Shown: in pieces, positions 33,697 to 41,184 of the stretch
Layout: each line of letters opens with the position of its first letter
Position numbering within the stretch: the stretch's first letter is position 1
Source: Sphingomonas sp. FARSPH
GTDB lineage: Bacteria; Pseudomonadota; Alphaproteobacteria; Sphingomonadales; Sphingomonadaceae
NCBI RefSeq assembly: GCF_003355005.1
Contig: NZ_CP029985.1
Coordinates: forward strand, 1,107,001 to 1,171,000
Direction: 5' to 3'
Length of the DNA: 64,000 nt
Notes under the pieces: generated by a model
Database searches by the model: none
Told to the model about the DNA's origin: nothing
The model's input: only the letters and a program-made list of their open reading frames with translations
Made by a program: the position numbers and the translations under genes

Positions 33697-35009
33697 CCGT
33701 CGCGCCCGTCTCCGGCCTGCCTTTCACCGGCCTGTCCGCAACCGACCTGCCCGCCGCCTGCCTCGCCGCGGCCACCGACATCGGCTATCGCCTCGCCCGC
33801 GATGCGATGTGGGACGGCATCCGCTGCAACTGGTTCGGCCCGGCGTTCGACGATTTCGGCGCGGGCCAGCAGCTCGGCTTCGGCACGCTCGGCCCGACGC
33901 TGTACGATGGCACCGCGGGGATCGCGCTGTTCCTCGCCGCCCTGCAACGCGACAGCCGCGATCCCGTCGTCGCGGGAACCGCCGCGGGCGCGATCGAACA
34001 TGCGCTGTCGCGGGTCGAGGACGTGCCCGACGGCTTGCAGATCGGTCTGTACACCGGCTGGCTCGGTATCGGCTATGCCGCGATCCTCGCCGGGCGCGAC
34101 CTGTGCCGCGCCGATATCGTCGCGCGCGGCGAAGCGCTCGTCACGCGGGCGATCGAGGCGGTCGACATCGCCGCCGCGCCGCTCGACGTCATGTCGGGGC
34201 ATGCCGGCGCGATTCCTGCGCTGCTGCAACTCGGCACGCCACAGGGACGCGCCACGGCGATCGCCTGCGGCGATGCGCTGCTCGCCCGTGCGCACGACAG
34301 CGCGCGCGGCCTGTCGTGGGACACGACCGGCGATATGCGCGCGCTGGCGGAGACTGCGGGGCTGACCGACGACGTCGCACGCTGGTTCGACGAGGAGCGC
34401 CCGCACCTGACCGGCCATTCGCACGGTGCGGCGGGCATCGGCCTTGCGCTGTTCGAGCTGGCGCACGCGACGGGCGAGCGGCGCTTCGCCGACGCCGCAG
34501 CGCGCGCCTTCGCCTATGAAGACAGCTGGTTCACGCCGCAGCGCGGCTGGCCCGACCTACGCCATACCGACCATAGCGGCTGCGCGCCGTCCGCCTGGTG
34601 CCATGGCGCCGCCGGCATCGGCTTGACGCGGCTGCGCGCGTGGCAGCTGACCGGTGCGCCCGCCTATCGCGCCGCGGCGGTGGAGGCGATGCGCCTCGCC
34701 GCGCAGGTGGTGCTGTCGGCGCTGGCCGGCGTGCACAATTATTCGCTGTGCCACGGCGTCGCGGGGGATGCGGAGCTGTTCCTGCTCGCCGCGTCGCTGC
34801 TCGGCGATGGCGAGGCGGCGCAGCTGGCGGCGACGGTCGCGCTGCATGGCCTTTCGACCTATGCGCAATCGGGGGCACGCTGGCCGTGCGGCGTCGCCGG
34901 TGCGGGCGAATCGCCCAGCCTGATGCTCGGCATCGCGGGCACGGGTTATTTCTTCCTGCGCATGGCCGCGCCGCAGCGGACGCGCTCGGTCCTGCTCATA
35001 ACGCCCTGA
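33693..35009 (+). CDS. LanC-like lanthionine cyclase
   Basis: A 438-residue LanC-family protein with the alpha/alpha-toroid repeats YDGTAGIALFL (71-81), GLYTGWLGIGYA, DVMSGHAGAIPAL, GHSHGAAGIGLAL, SAWCHGAAGIG, YSLCHGVAGDAE and SPSLMLGIAGTGYF. The catalytic zinc ligands are all present: Cys303 (WCHG), Cys353 and His354 (LCHG), plus His244 as probable active-site acid. It should catalyse Michael addition of Cys to dehydrated Thr/Ser, making (methyl)lanthionine rings in the upstream repeat protein. GTG 33693 overlaps the stop of the HopA1 gene. As a free-standing LanC beside an APH/HopA1 pair, this is an unusual enzyme set. Confidence 0.9.
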   Translation: MTVAPVSGLPFTGLSATDLPAACLAAATDIGYRLARDAMWDGIRCNWFGPAFDDFGAGQQLGFGTLGPTLYDGTAGIALFLAALQRDSRDPVVAGTAAGAIEHALSRVEDVPDGLQIGLYTGWLGIGYAAILAGRDLCRADIVARGEALVTRAIEAVDIAAAPLDVMSGHAGAIPALLQLGTPQGRATAIACGDALLARAHDSARGLSWDTTGDMRALAETAGLTDDVARWFDEERPHLTGHSHGAAGIGLALFELAHATGERRFADAAARAFAYEDSWFTPQRGWPDLRHTDHSGCAPSAWCHGAAGIGLTRLRAWQLTGAPAYRAAAVEAMRLAAQVVLSALAGVHNYSLCHGVAGDAELFLLAASLLGDGEAAQLAATVALHGLSTYAQSGARWPCGVAGAGESPSLMLGIAGTGYFFLRMAAPQRTRSVLLITP

Positions 35010-35082
35010 TCTTCCCTCGTTGACACCCCGCGGCGCGCTGCGGATACCCGGCGCAATACTAAGCGACCAGGGGTGCGTGGGG

Positions 35083-36696
35083 ATGACGATCAGGCGATGG
35101 ATCGCGGCATGGGCGCTGCTGCTGCTCGACACGCCGGCCTTGGCGCAGCAGGCGCCGGTGGTGCGTGTCGAGGGCGGCCGGTTGCAGGGCGCGCGCGACG
35201 CGGGACCCGCCGGGCAGGAAGCGATCGCGGTCTTCCGCGGCGTGCCCTTTGCCGCCGCCCCGGTCGGCGATCTGCGCTGGCGCGCGCCTCGGCCCGCGCC
35301 ATCGTGGTCCGGGATCCGTACAGCGACGCAATTCGGCGCGCGCTGCATGCAGCAGCCGCTGTTTTCCGACATGATGTTCCGCTCGCCCGGAATCAGCGAG
35401 GATTGCCTCTACCTCAACGTCTGGACCCCCGCCGCGCTCGACCGGCGTCCGGCCGCGGCGCTGCCGGTGCTCGTCTACATCTATGGCGGCGGGTTCGTCG
35501 CGGGGGATTCGTCGGAGAAGCGCTACGATGGCGCGGCGCTGGCGCGACGCGGCATCGTCGTCGTCACGCTCAACTATCGGCTCGGGGTGTTCGGCTGGCT
35601 CGCGCATCCCGCGCTCACCGCCGCGTCGCCCCGCCACGCCTCGGGCAATTACGGCCTGCTCGACCAGGCCGCCGCGCTCGCCTGGGTCCGCCGCAATGTC
35701 GCCGCGTTCGGCGGCGATCCGCGGCGCATCACGATCGGCGGCGAATCGGCGGGATCGATGTCGGTCAGCGCGCTGATGACCTCGCCGCTGTCGCGCGGGT
35801 CGATCGCGGGCGCGATCGGCGAAAGCGGCGCGGTGATGCACAGCCTCGCCCCCGTCCCGCGCGCGCAGGCGGAGGCGACGGGCGCGTCGTTCGTCGCGGG
35901 GCTGGGCATCACCGGATCGGATGCCGCAGCCGCCGCTGCGATGCGCGCGCTACCCGCCGATCGCCTGCTCGCCGCGCAGGGCGGCGCGCGCGATCTGATG
36001 CTGCGCCCCATCGTAGACGGCGACGCGCTGACCGAAACGCCGGAGGCGAGCTTCGCTGCGGGCCGCGCCGCGCGCGTGCCGCTGCTCGTCGGCACCAACA
36101 CGCAGGAGGCGCCCGCCGCGGCGCTGCTCGGCAATGCCGCGCCGACAATGGCGGCCTATCGCGCCGCGCTCGCCGCCCGCTACGGCGCGCGCGCCGATGC
36201 GGTCTTCGCGCTCTATCCGGCGGCGCGCGACGCGGATGTCGTCGCCGCCGCGACCGCGCTGGCGAGCGACGCCTTCCTCGCGATGCCGACCTGGATGTGG
36301 TTCGATCTCAGCCGCCGCGGCGGCGCGCCCACCTACCTTTACCAATATGCCCGCGTCCGGCCGCGCGCGCTCGCCGACACGTCGGGCGCGCCACCCGCCT
36401 GGGGCGCGGTGCACAGCGCGGAGATCGAATATGCGTTCGGCAATCTCGACGTGAACCCGCTCTATGCCTGGACCGACGAAGACCGGCGCGTGTCGGCGAC
36501 GATGAGCGGCTATTTCGCCGATTTCATCAAGACCGGCGATCCGGGCGGCCCCGGCCTGCCGGCGTGGCCGCGCGCCGCCGTCGATCCGGGCGCCATCATG
36601 CGCCAGGTGATCGACGTCGACACGCGCACCGTCCCGTTCGTCGAGCAACCGCGCTACGTTGCGGCGAGCCCGCTGCTGCTCGGGCCGCGCTGGTGA
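35083..36696 (+). CDS. Secreted type-B carboxylesterase
   Basis: A 537-residue carboxylesterase/lipase family type B enzyme with a Sec signal peptide (MTIRRWIAAWALLLLDTPALAQ). Motifs are FRGVPFAAAPVGDLRW, EDCLYLNVWTP, the oxyanion motif YGGGFVAG, nucleophile Ser222 in GGESAGSMSV and a catalytic His in AVHSAEIEYAFGN. It acts on esters outside the cytoplasm. The start at ATG 35083 gives a clean signal peptide; the frame is open from 35020. It lies 73 bases after the LanC gene on the same strand and could be co-transcribed, but nothing in the enzyme ties it to RiPP maturation. Confidence 0.88.
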   Translation: MTIRRWIAAWALLLLDTPALAQQAPVVRVEGGRLQGARDAGPAGQEAIAVFRGVPFAAAPVGDLRWRAPRPAPSWSGIRTATQFGARCMQQPLFSDMMFRSPGISEDCLYLNVWTPAALDRRPAAALPVLVYIYGGGFVAGDSSEKRYDGAALARRGIVVVTLNYRLGVFGWLAHPALTAASPRHASGNYGLLDQAAALAWVRRNVAAFGGDPRRITIGGESAGSMSVSALMTSPLSRGSIAGAIGESGAVMHSLAPVPRAQAEATGASFVAGLGITGSDAAAAAAMRALPADRLLAAQGGARDLMLRPIVDGDALTETPEASFAAGRAARVPLLVGTNTQEAPAAALLGNAAPTMAAYRAALAARYGARADAVFALYPAARDADVVAAATALASDAFLAMPTWMWFDLSRRGGAPTYLYQYARVRPRALADTSGAPPAWGAVHSAEIEYAFGNLDVNPLYAWTDEDRRVSATMSGYFADFIKTGDPGGPGLPAWPRAAVDPGAIMRQVIDVDTRTVPFVEQPRYVAASPLLLGPRW

Positions 36697-36700
36697 CGGA

Positions 36701-38449
36701 TCAGCCCAGGCCGTAACGCTTCGCGCGCTCGGCAAGGCGCTTGTCGAGCGCGAGCGCGGCGGCCCGGTCGCGATCCGCCGCCGCGGTATCGCCCTGGCGC
36801 CGTTCGGCGAGCGATCGCACATACAGTGCCCAGCCGCGCTTCGGGTCAATCGCCAGCGCCGCGGTCAGGTCCGTGATCGCCGCGGCATCGTCGCCGCGCC
36901 GGAAATCGAGCAGCCCGCGCGTGTCGAGAAAGGCGGCATTGCCCTTCACCGCCCGCACCGCCGCGTCGCAATCGCCGCGCGCCTTGTCGAGGTCCTTGTT
37001 CGCGAGTGCACGCGCCCAGCATCGCCCGTTCTGCGCGATGCCTCGCTTGCTGTCGTCACGGTGCGTCGCCAGCCAGATATCGTACTGGCCGATCGCCGCG
37101 TCGAAGGCATCTGCCCCGGCATAAAGCTGCGCAAGGTGCAGCCGCTCCATATCCTCACGCGGCAACCGGTCGCCCAGCACATCGAGGTCGAGGATCGCAC
37201 CCGCCGGATTGCCCGCGCGCAGCCGCACCTCGGCGCGCAGCATCCGCGCGCGCGTGTCGGCCGGATCGAGCGTCAGCACCGTGTCGAGGTCGTCCATCGC
37301 CAGCACCGGCCGCCGCTCGGCGAGATAGGCGAGCGCGCGCTGCAACGGATAGCGCGGGTCCTTCGGCGCCAGCGTCATCGCATGCGTGAATGCGTCGATC
37401 GCGCCCGGCAGGTCGCGCTGCGTCTGCATCATCGCGCCGCGCCGGCTGTAGCCGTCGGCATCGGTCGGCGTCGCCGCCTCCGCCGCGCCGCCCTGCGCGA
37501 CGACGTTGGTGGTCGCATCGACATGCGCGCCCGTGCCGAACAACCGTCCGCCGGTGTAGGTGAAATACAACCGATGCTGCGCGTTCGACACGTACACGCG
37601 GTGCGACACGAAATAGTCGGCGCCGAGCAGCATGTCGGTGTCGAGCGGCCCCAGATCGGCGATGCGCAGCCGCACGTTGTGCAGTTCCTCGTCGCCGATC
37701 TTGAGCAGCGCGAACCGGCCGATCCACCCTTGCACGACATGGCTGCCCAGCCCGGTTTCCCACCCCGCCCGCTCGACACCCGGATCGCCGGGGTGCACGC
37801 CGGCGCGCGCCGCCGCACGCAGCGTCACGACGGTTTCGGCGGCACCGGTGTCGAACGTCGCGCGCAGCTTCGCGCCGTCCAGTTCGACCGTGCCGACCGT
37901 GTGGTTGTGCGCCGCCTCCTTCGTCTCGATCGGCAGCGTGAAGAACGGCTTGCCCGCCGTCCAATAGGCAAGCGCGGTCTTACTACAGCCCTTCGGCCGG
38001 AACAGTCGCACCATGCCGTCGGGCAGGTCGTATTCGACGTCCGCCAGCCCCAGCACGTTCTGACCAAGCAGGCCGGTCTGGCCGATGTCGCTGCCGCTCA
38101 CGACGAATTCGACATTGGGTATGTCGACGCCCGCCAGGCCGAAATGGCGGACGGTGGCGACGTTCGCGTCGCTGCTGCCGCCGATGCCGTTGATGCGCAG
38201 GCCCGGATAGGGGCGCTGCGGCAGGTCCAGCGTCTTGGCGACAGGCGGCGAGATGTTGCTGAAAAAGGCGCCGCTATCGAGGATGAAGGGCGCGGGCCTG
38301 CCGTTGATCGTCGTCTGCACGACCGGGCGCAGCCCCTGCATCGTCACCGCCAACTCGGCGATCTTGCCGATCCCGCAGGTTTCCGCCGCGGCCGGGGCCG
38401 CCGCGATCATCACCGCCGCGCCTGCCAGCAAGATGCCCGTCCGCTTCAT
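36701..38449 (-). CDS. Exported aspartic-protease-like protein with TPR repeats
   Basis: A 582-residue protein with a signal peptide (MKRTGILLAGAAVMIAAAPAAA). Two retropepsin-like lobes each carry an active-site motif: FILDSGAFFSN (~55) and ATFDTGAAETVV (~195). The C-terminal half (~320-575) is a run of tetratricopeptide-like helices (for example AIDAFTHAMTLAPKDPRYPLQRALAYLAE). The combination suggests a periplasmic, membrane-independent peptidase or a binding protein with a scaffold. Two lobes in one chain mimic the dimeric site of retropepsins. Substrate is unknown. It is convergent with the esterase with only four bases between stops. Confidence 0.8.
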   Translation of the reverse strand: MKRTGILLAGAAVMIAAAPAAAETCGIGKIAELAVTMQGLRPVVQTTINGRPAPFILDSGAFFSNISPPVAKTLDLPQRPYPGLRINGIGGSSDANVATVRHFGLAGVDIPNVEFVVSGSDIGQTGLLGQNVLGLADVEYDLPDGMVRLFRPKGCSKTALAYWTAGKPFFTLPIETKEAAHNHTVGTVELDGAKLRATFDTGAAETVVTLRAAARAGVHPGDPGVERAGWETGLGSHVVQGWIGRFALLKIGDEELHNVRLRIADLGPLDTDMLLGADYFVSHRVYVSNAQHRLYFTYTGGRLFGTGAHVDATTNVVAQGGAAEAATPTDADGYSRRGAMMQTQRDLPGAIDAFTHAMTLAPKDPRYPLQRALAYLAERRPVLAMDDLDTVLTLDPADTRARMLRAEVRLRAGNPAGAILDLDVLGDRLPREDMERLHLAQLYAGADAFDAAIGQYDIWLATHRDDSKRGIAQNGRCWARALANKDLDKARGDCDAAVRAVKGNAAFLDTRGLLDFRRGDDAAAITDLTAALAIDPKRGWALYVRSLAERRQGDTAAADRDRAAALALDKRLAERAKRYGLG

Positions 38450-38542
38450 CGTCAGCCCCCGTCCCCGCGCCGATTGCCCCGCCGTCCGCGATGGGCCCGG
38501 CTGCGCGCTGCGGCAGCGTATCGCGCCAAGCTGACAGTCGCC

Positions 38543-39100
38543 TTACGCCGCGGGGAATTTTTCCGCCGCGCCCGCCGCCACCGCGGCTTCCGCCCGGCGC
38601 AGCGCGTCCGACACCCGCGCGCGCAGCGCCGCACGATCGGTCGCGGAAAGGTCGAAGCGCAGCTCGTGCATCTCCATCCCGGATCGATACCCCTCCGGCC
38701 ACACCGCGGTCCGTTCGAACCCGCAGGCCAGGAAGAAGGGCGCGATCATCGGCGATGTGTCGACGGTGACGTAGCGCGTCGGCGGATCGCCATGCTCGGC
38801 GACGTGCAGCAACCGCGCGAACAGCAGGAGCCGGCCCAGCCCCGCGCCGTGATACCTACGGTCCGCCATGCCCCAATACAGCAAGGCCTTGTTGTAATGG
38901 TCCCATATTTCGTAGCCGCCGAACGCCGCGACGCGGCCGTCGACCGTCACGACGAACGCCGGCCCGTCCGGTTCATCCAGCGTCTCCGCAAGCCAGCCAC
39001 GGTCGCCGGCGCCAAAAAAGGTATCGGCATTGCCGTCGAAAATCGCGAGCACCGCGTCGCGATCGCCTGGTTCATACGGCCTCAGATCGACCCGGCCCAT
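38543..39100 (-). CDS. GNAT-family N-acetyltransferase
   Basis: A 185-residue GCN5-related acetyltransferase. The N-terminus is LRPYEPGDRDAVLAIFDGN. The acetyl-CoA-binding motif is RYHGAGLGRLLLFARLL (~82-98), followed by VTVDTSPMIAPFFLACGFERT. Acceptor substrate unknown. It is separated from the downstream protease gene by about 90 bases and may be transcribed with it. Confidence 0.85.
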   Translation of the reverse strand: MGRVDLRPYEPGDRDAVLAIFDGNADTFFGAGDRGWLAETLDEPDGPAFVVTVDGRVAAFGGYEIWDHYNKALLYWGMADRRYHGAGLGRLLLFARLLHVAEHGDPPTRYVTVDTSPMIAPFFLACGFERTAVWPEGYRSGMEMHELRFDLSATDRAALRARVSDALRRAEAAVAAGAAEKFPAA

Positions 39101-39167
39101 CCCGCCTCCTGCCTAACCGCCGCATCCCGGCCATCGCTGCATAGGCGTGCGCGACGGATACGAAAAC

Positions 39168-39206
39168 GGCCTGCGCGGCCACCCCATCGGGTGGACCGCA
39201 CAGGCC
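39168..39206 (-). terminator. Rho-independent terminator after csbD
   Basis: Read on the minus strand, a strong GC-rich hairpin (arms GGCCTGTGCGG.CCACCC and GGGTGG.CCGCGCAGGCC, loop ATC-like, one bulge and one wobble) is followed by GTTTTCG. It lies just downstream of the CsbD gene stop at 39229. Confidence 0.7.
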
Positions 39207-39228
39207 GCCGTCCCGAAGGACGCGCCGC

Positions 39229-39501
39229 TTACTTGCCGCGCAGCGTGTTGATCAGCGCGATGCCGAGCACGCCGCCCAGCGCCGCCGCCGCGAACGGCCG
39301 CTCACGCGCGAACTGGCGGACGTAATCGATCGCGGGACGCACCGCGTCCTTCGCCTCGCCATAGGCCTTTTGCGCGGTGCCGCTCAGCTGGTCGGCCTTG
39401 CCCTCTGCCTTCAGCGAGTTGTCGCCCAGCGCGTCGCCCAGGCCATCCTTGATCTTGCCGCCGATGTTGGTGGCGGAACCGGTCAGCGTATCGGTGTTCA
39501 T
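39229..39501 (-). CDS. CsbD-family stress protein
   Basis: A 90-residue CsbD-like protein. The N-terminal CsbD motif (NIGGKIKDGLGDALGDNSLKAEGKADQLSGTAQKAYGEAKD, about 13-53) is followed by a hydrophobic C-terminal helix (AAAALGGVLGIALINTL), so it is probably membrane-anchored. CsbD proteins are induced by general stress and their biochemical role is unknown. GGGAGACGATCG lies ahead of ATG 39501. The frame is open upstream to 39648 but without a family match. A terminator hairpin follows. Confidence 0.9.
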   Translation of the reverse strand: MNTDTLTGSATNIGGKIKDGLGDALGDNSLKAEGKADQLSGTAQKAYGEAKDAVRPAIDYVRQFARERPFAAAALGGVLGIALINTLRGK

Positions 39502-39675
39502 CGATCGTCTCCCTTGTTGAAGTCGGCGTTGACGGCGCTGCCGCCAGCCATCCGATCCATCGTGGCGCGCCGCATGCGCGCCCGGGGATCGGCAGTATGA
39601 ACGTTCCACCTTGCGTCCTGCTCCCTCTACCGCGTCATTATTGTGCAACGCGGCGCGAGATGGGACGCATACCGG

Positions 39676-40023
39676 TTACGGCGCGGTGACGACGTCCGCG
39701 ACCACGCCGCATCCGGCCGCCGCCTTGGCGACCTCGATCGGCACCTTCGGGTCCTTCACCTGCCCCGCCACGCGTACGAAGTCGCTCACGGTCAGGCGGC
39801 CCGGCGTCGTGTCGCCCTCGCGCGTCGCCCGTGCGGCGCGCCCCAGCTGCTGCAGCTGGCCGATCGACAGATTGGCCTCCAGCCGGTCGCCGACGCACTG
39901 CGACTGCGCGGGCGCGAAGCCATATCCCTCCAGCGCACCCGCGATACGCGCCGACGGGTTGACGCACCCGCCCACGCCCGCGAGCATCGCCGTTGCGGCC
40001 ATCGCCGCGATCATCTTTCGCAT
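39676..40023 (-). CDS. Small putative lipoprotein
   Basis: A 115-residue protein starting MRKMIAAMAATAMLAGVGGC, a lipoprotein-type signal with Cys20 as probable lipidation site. The mature part is helical and contains SQCVGDRLEANLSIGQLQQLGRAARA, LTVSDFVRVAGQVKDPKVPIEVAKAAAGCGV, a pattern common among uncharacterised sphingomonad proteins. ATG 40023 is preferred, with AGAGGA seven bases upstream, over ATG 40041. Function unknown. Confidence 0.75.
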   Translation of the reverse strand: MRKMIAAMAATAMLAGVGGCVNPSARIAGALEGYGFAPAQSQCVGDRLEANLSIGQLQQLGRAARATREGDTTPGRLTVSDFVRVAGQVKDPKVPIEVAKAAAGCGVVADVVTAP

Positions 40024-40241
40024 CAACGCATCCTCTTCCACCCTGTTGTCAGCGGATAGGGAAACCCGTCACGCGGCGCGAATGTTCTGGTATTTATGCA
40101 CCCCCGGCTACCATCGACCGCGGATCGGAACGCGCCCGACACGATTGTACGATCCGGTTGCGTCCGATCGGTCCGCCGGACGTTGTGCGCGATGCGCGGG
40201 CATGGGTCGTGCGGTACGCCGGGGGTGAGAGAGGGGGACCG

Positions 40242-41180
40242 ATGCACGACGACCATCTCGCCCCACCGCGCGTTCGGCCGCGCATGCGTCATCGGCTTGG
40301 CATGCGCTTCCGGCCGCTGTTCGCGCTCGCTATACTGTCGGCGCTGTCGGGGTGCGCGGCGCTGGACCACGGCATCCTCAACGCACAAGGCCCGGTGGCC
40401 GCCGACGAACGGCATCTGCTACTGGTCGTGTCGGGCATCCTGCTGTTCGTCTGGGTGCCGGTCGTTCTCCTCGTCCCCGCCTTCGCCTGGCATTATCGCC
40501 GGTCAAACACCCGCGACGCCTACCGCCCCGACTGGGGCTTCTCGTGGGTGCTGGAAGGCTTCATCTGGATACCGCCGGTCGCGATCGTCGTGCTGCTGGC
40601 GTTCCTGGCATGGCCGGCGACGGTGCGCGACGATCCCTATGCGCGCCTGCCCGGACGCGGTCCACCCGTCCGCATCCAGGCGATCGCGCTCGATTGGAAA
40701 TGGGTGTTCGTCTATCCCGACCAGGGGATCGCGACGGTCAACCAGCTGGCGGTGCCCGCGGGTCGTCCGGTCGCGGTCGAACTGACCAGCGGCACGGTGA
40801 TGCAGTCGCTGCTGCTGCCGCAACTCGCCGGCCAGGTCTATGCAATGGGCGGCATGCGCACGCATCTGCACTTCGCGGCCGATCGGCCGGGGCGCTATCT
40901 GGGCGAGAATGTGCAATTCAATGGCGACCGGTTCGCGCAGCAACGGTTCGCGATACTGGCGCTGACCGCCGATGATTATGCCGCATGGCTTTCGCGCGCA
41001 CGATCGCGCCGCCGGCCGCTCGACGCCGCCGCCTGGGCCGCGCTGTCGCGCCGCGGCACGAGCGACGTCGACGTGTTCTCGGCGGTTCCGCGCGGCTTCT
41101 TCGACCATATCGTCGCGACGACCGGCGGCGGCGCGCAGCCCCACCACGCCGCCCACCCCGCCCTCCGAAAGGCGTCCTGA
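40242..41180 (+). CDS. cyoA: Cytochrome bo3-type ubiquinol oxidase subunit II
   Basis: A 312-residue subunit II of a haem-copper quinol oxidase. It has a lipoprotein signal (LSALSGCAALDHGILNAQGPVAADERHLL), two membrane helices (~55-80 and ~100-120) and a periplasmic cupredoxin-like domain (IQAIALDWKWVFVYPDQGIATVNQLAVPAGRPV). The CuA ligands of cytochrome c oxidases are missing (the loop reads LLPQLAGQVYAMGGMRTHLHF), so the donor is quinol. GAGAGGGGG precedes ATG 40242. It heads cyoABCD. Confidence 0.93.
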   Translation: MHDDHLAPPRVRPRMRHRLGMRFRPLFALAILSALSGCAALDHGILNAQGPVAADERHLLLVVSGILLFVWVPVVLLVPAFAWHYRRSNTRDAYRPDWGFSWVLEGFIWIPPVAIVVLLAFLAWPATVRDDPYARLPGRGPPVRIQAIALDWKWVFVYPDQGIATVNQLAVPAGRPVAVELTSGTVMQSLLLPQLAGQVYAMGGMRTHLHFAADRPGRYLGENVQFNGDRFAQQRFAILALTADDYAAWLSRARSRRRPLDAAAWAALSRRGTSDVDVFSAVPRGFFDHIVATTGGGAQPHHAAHPALRKAS

Positions 41181-41184
41181 CCCC

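Noticed and set aside
39603..39607. GGAAC on the minus strand upstream of csbD as an EcfG general-stress promoter
   Set aside because: No CGTT-type -10 element at 15-17 bases downstream.
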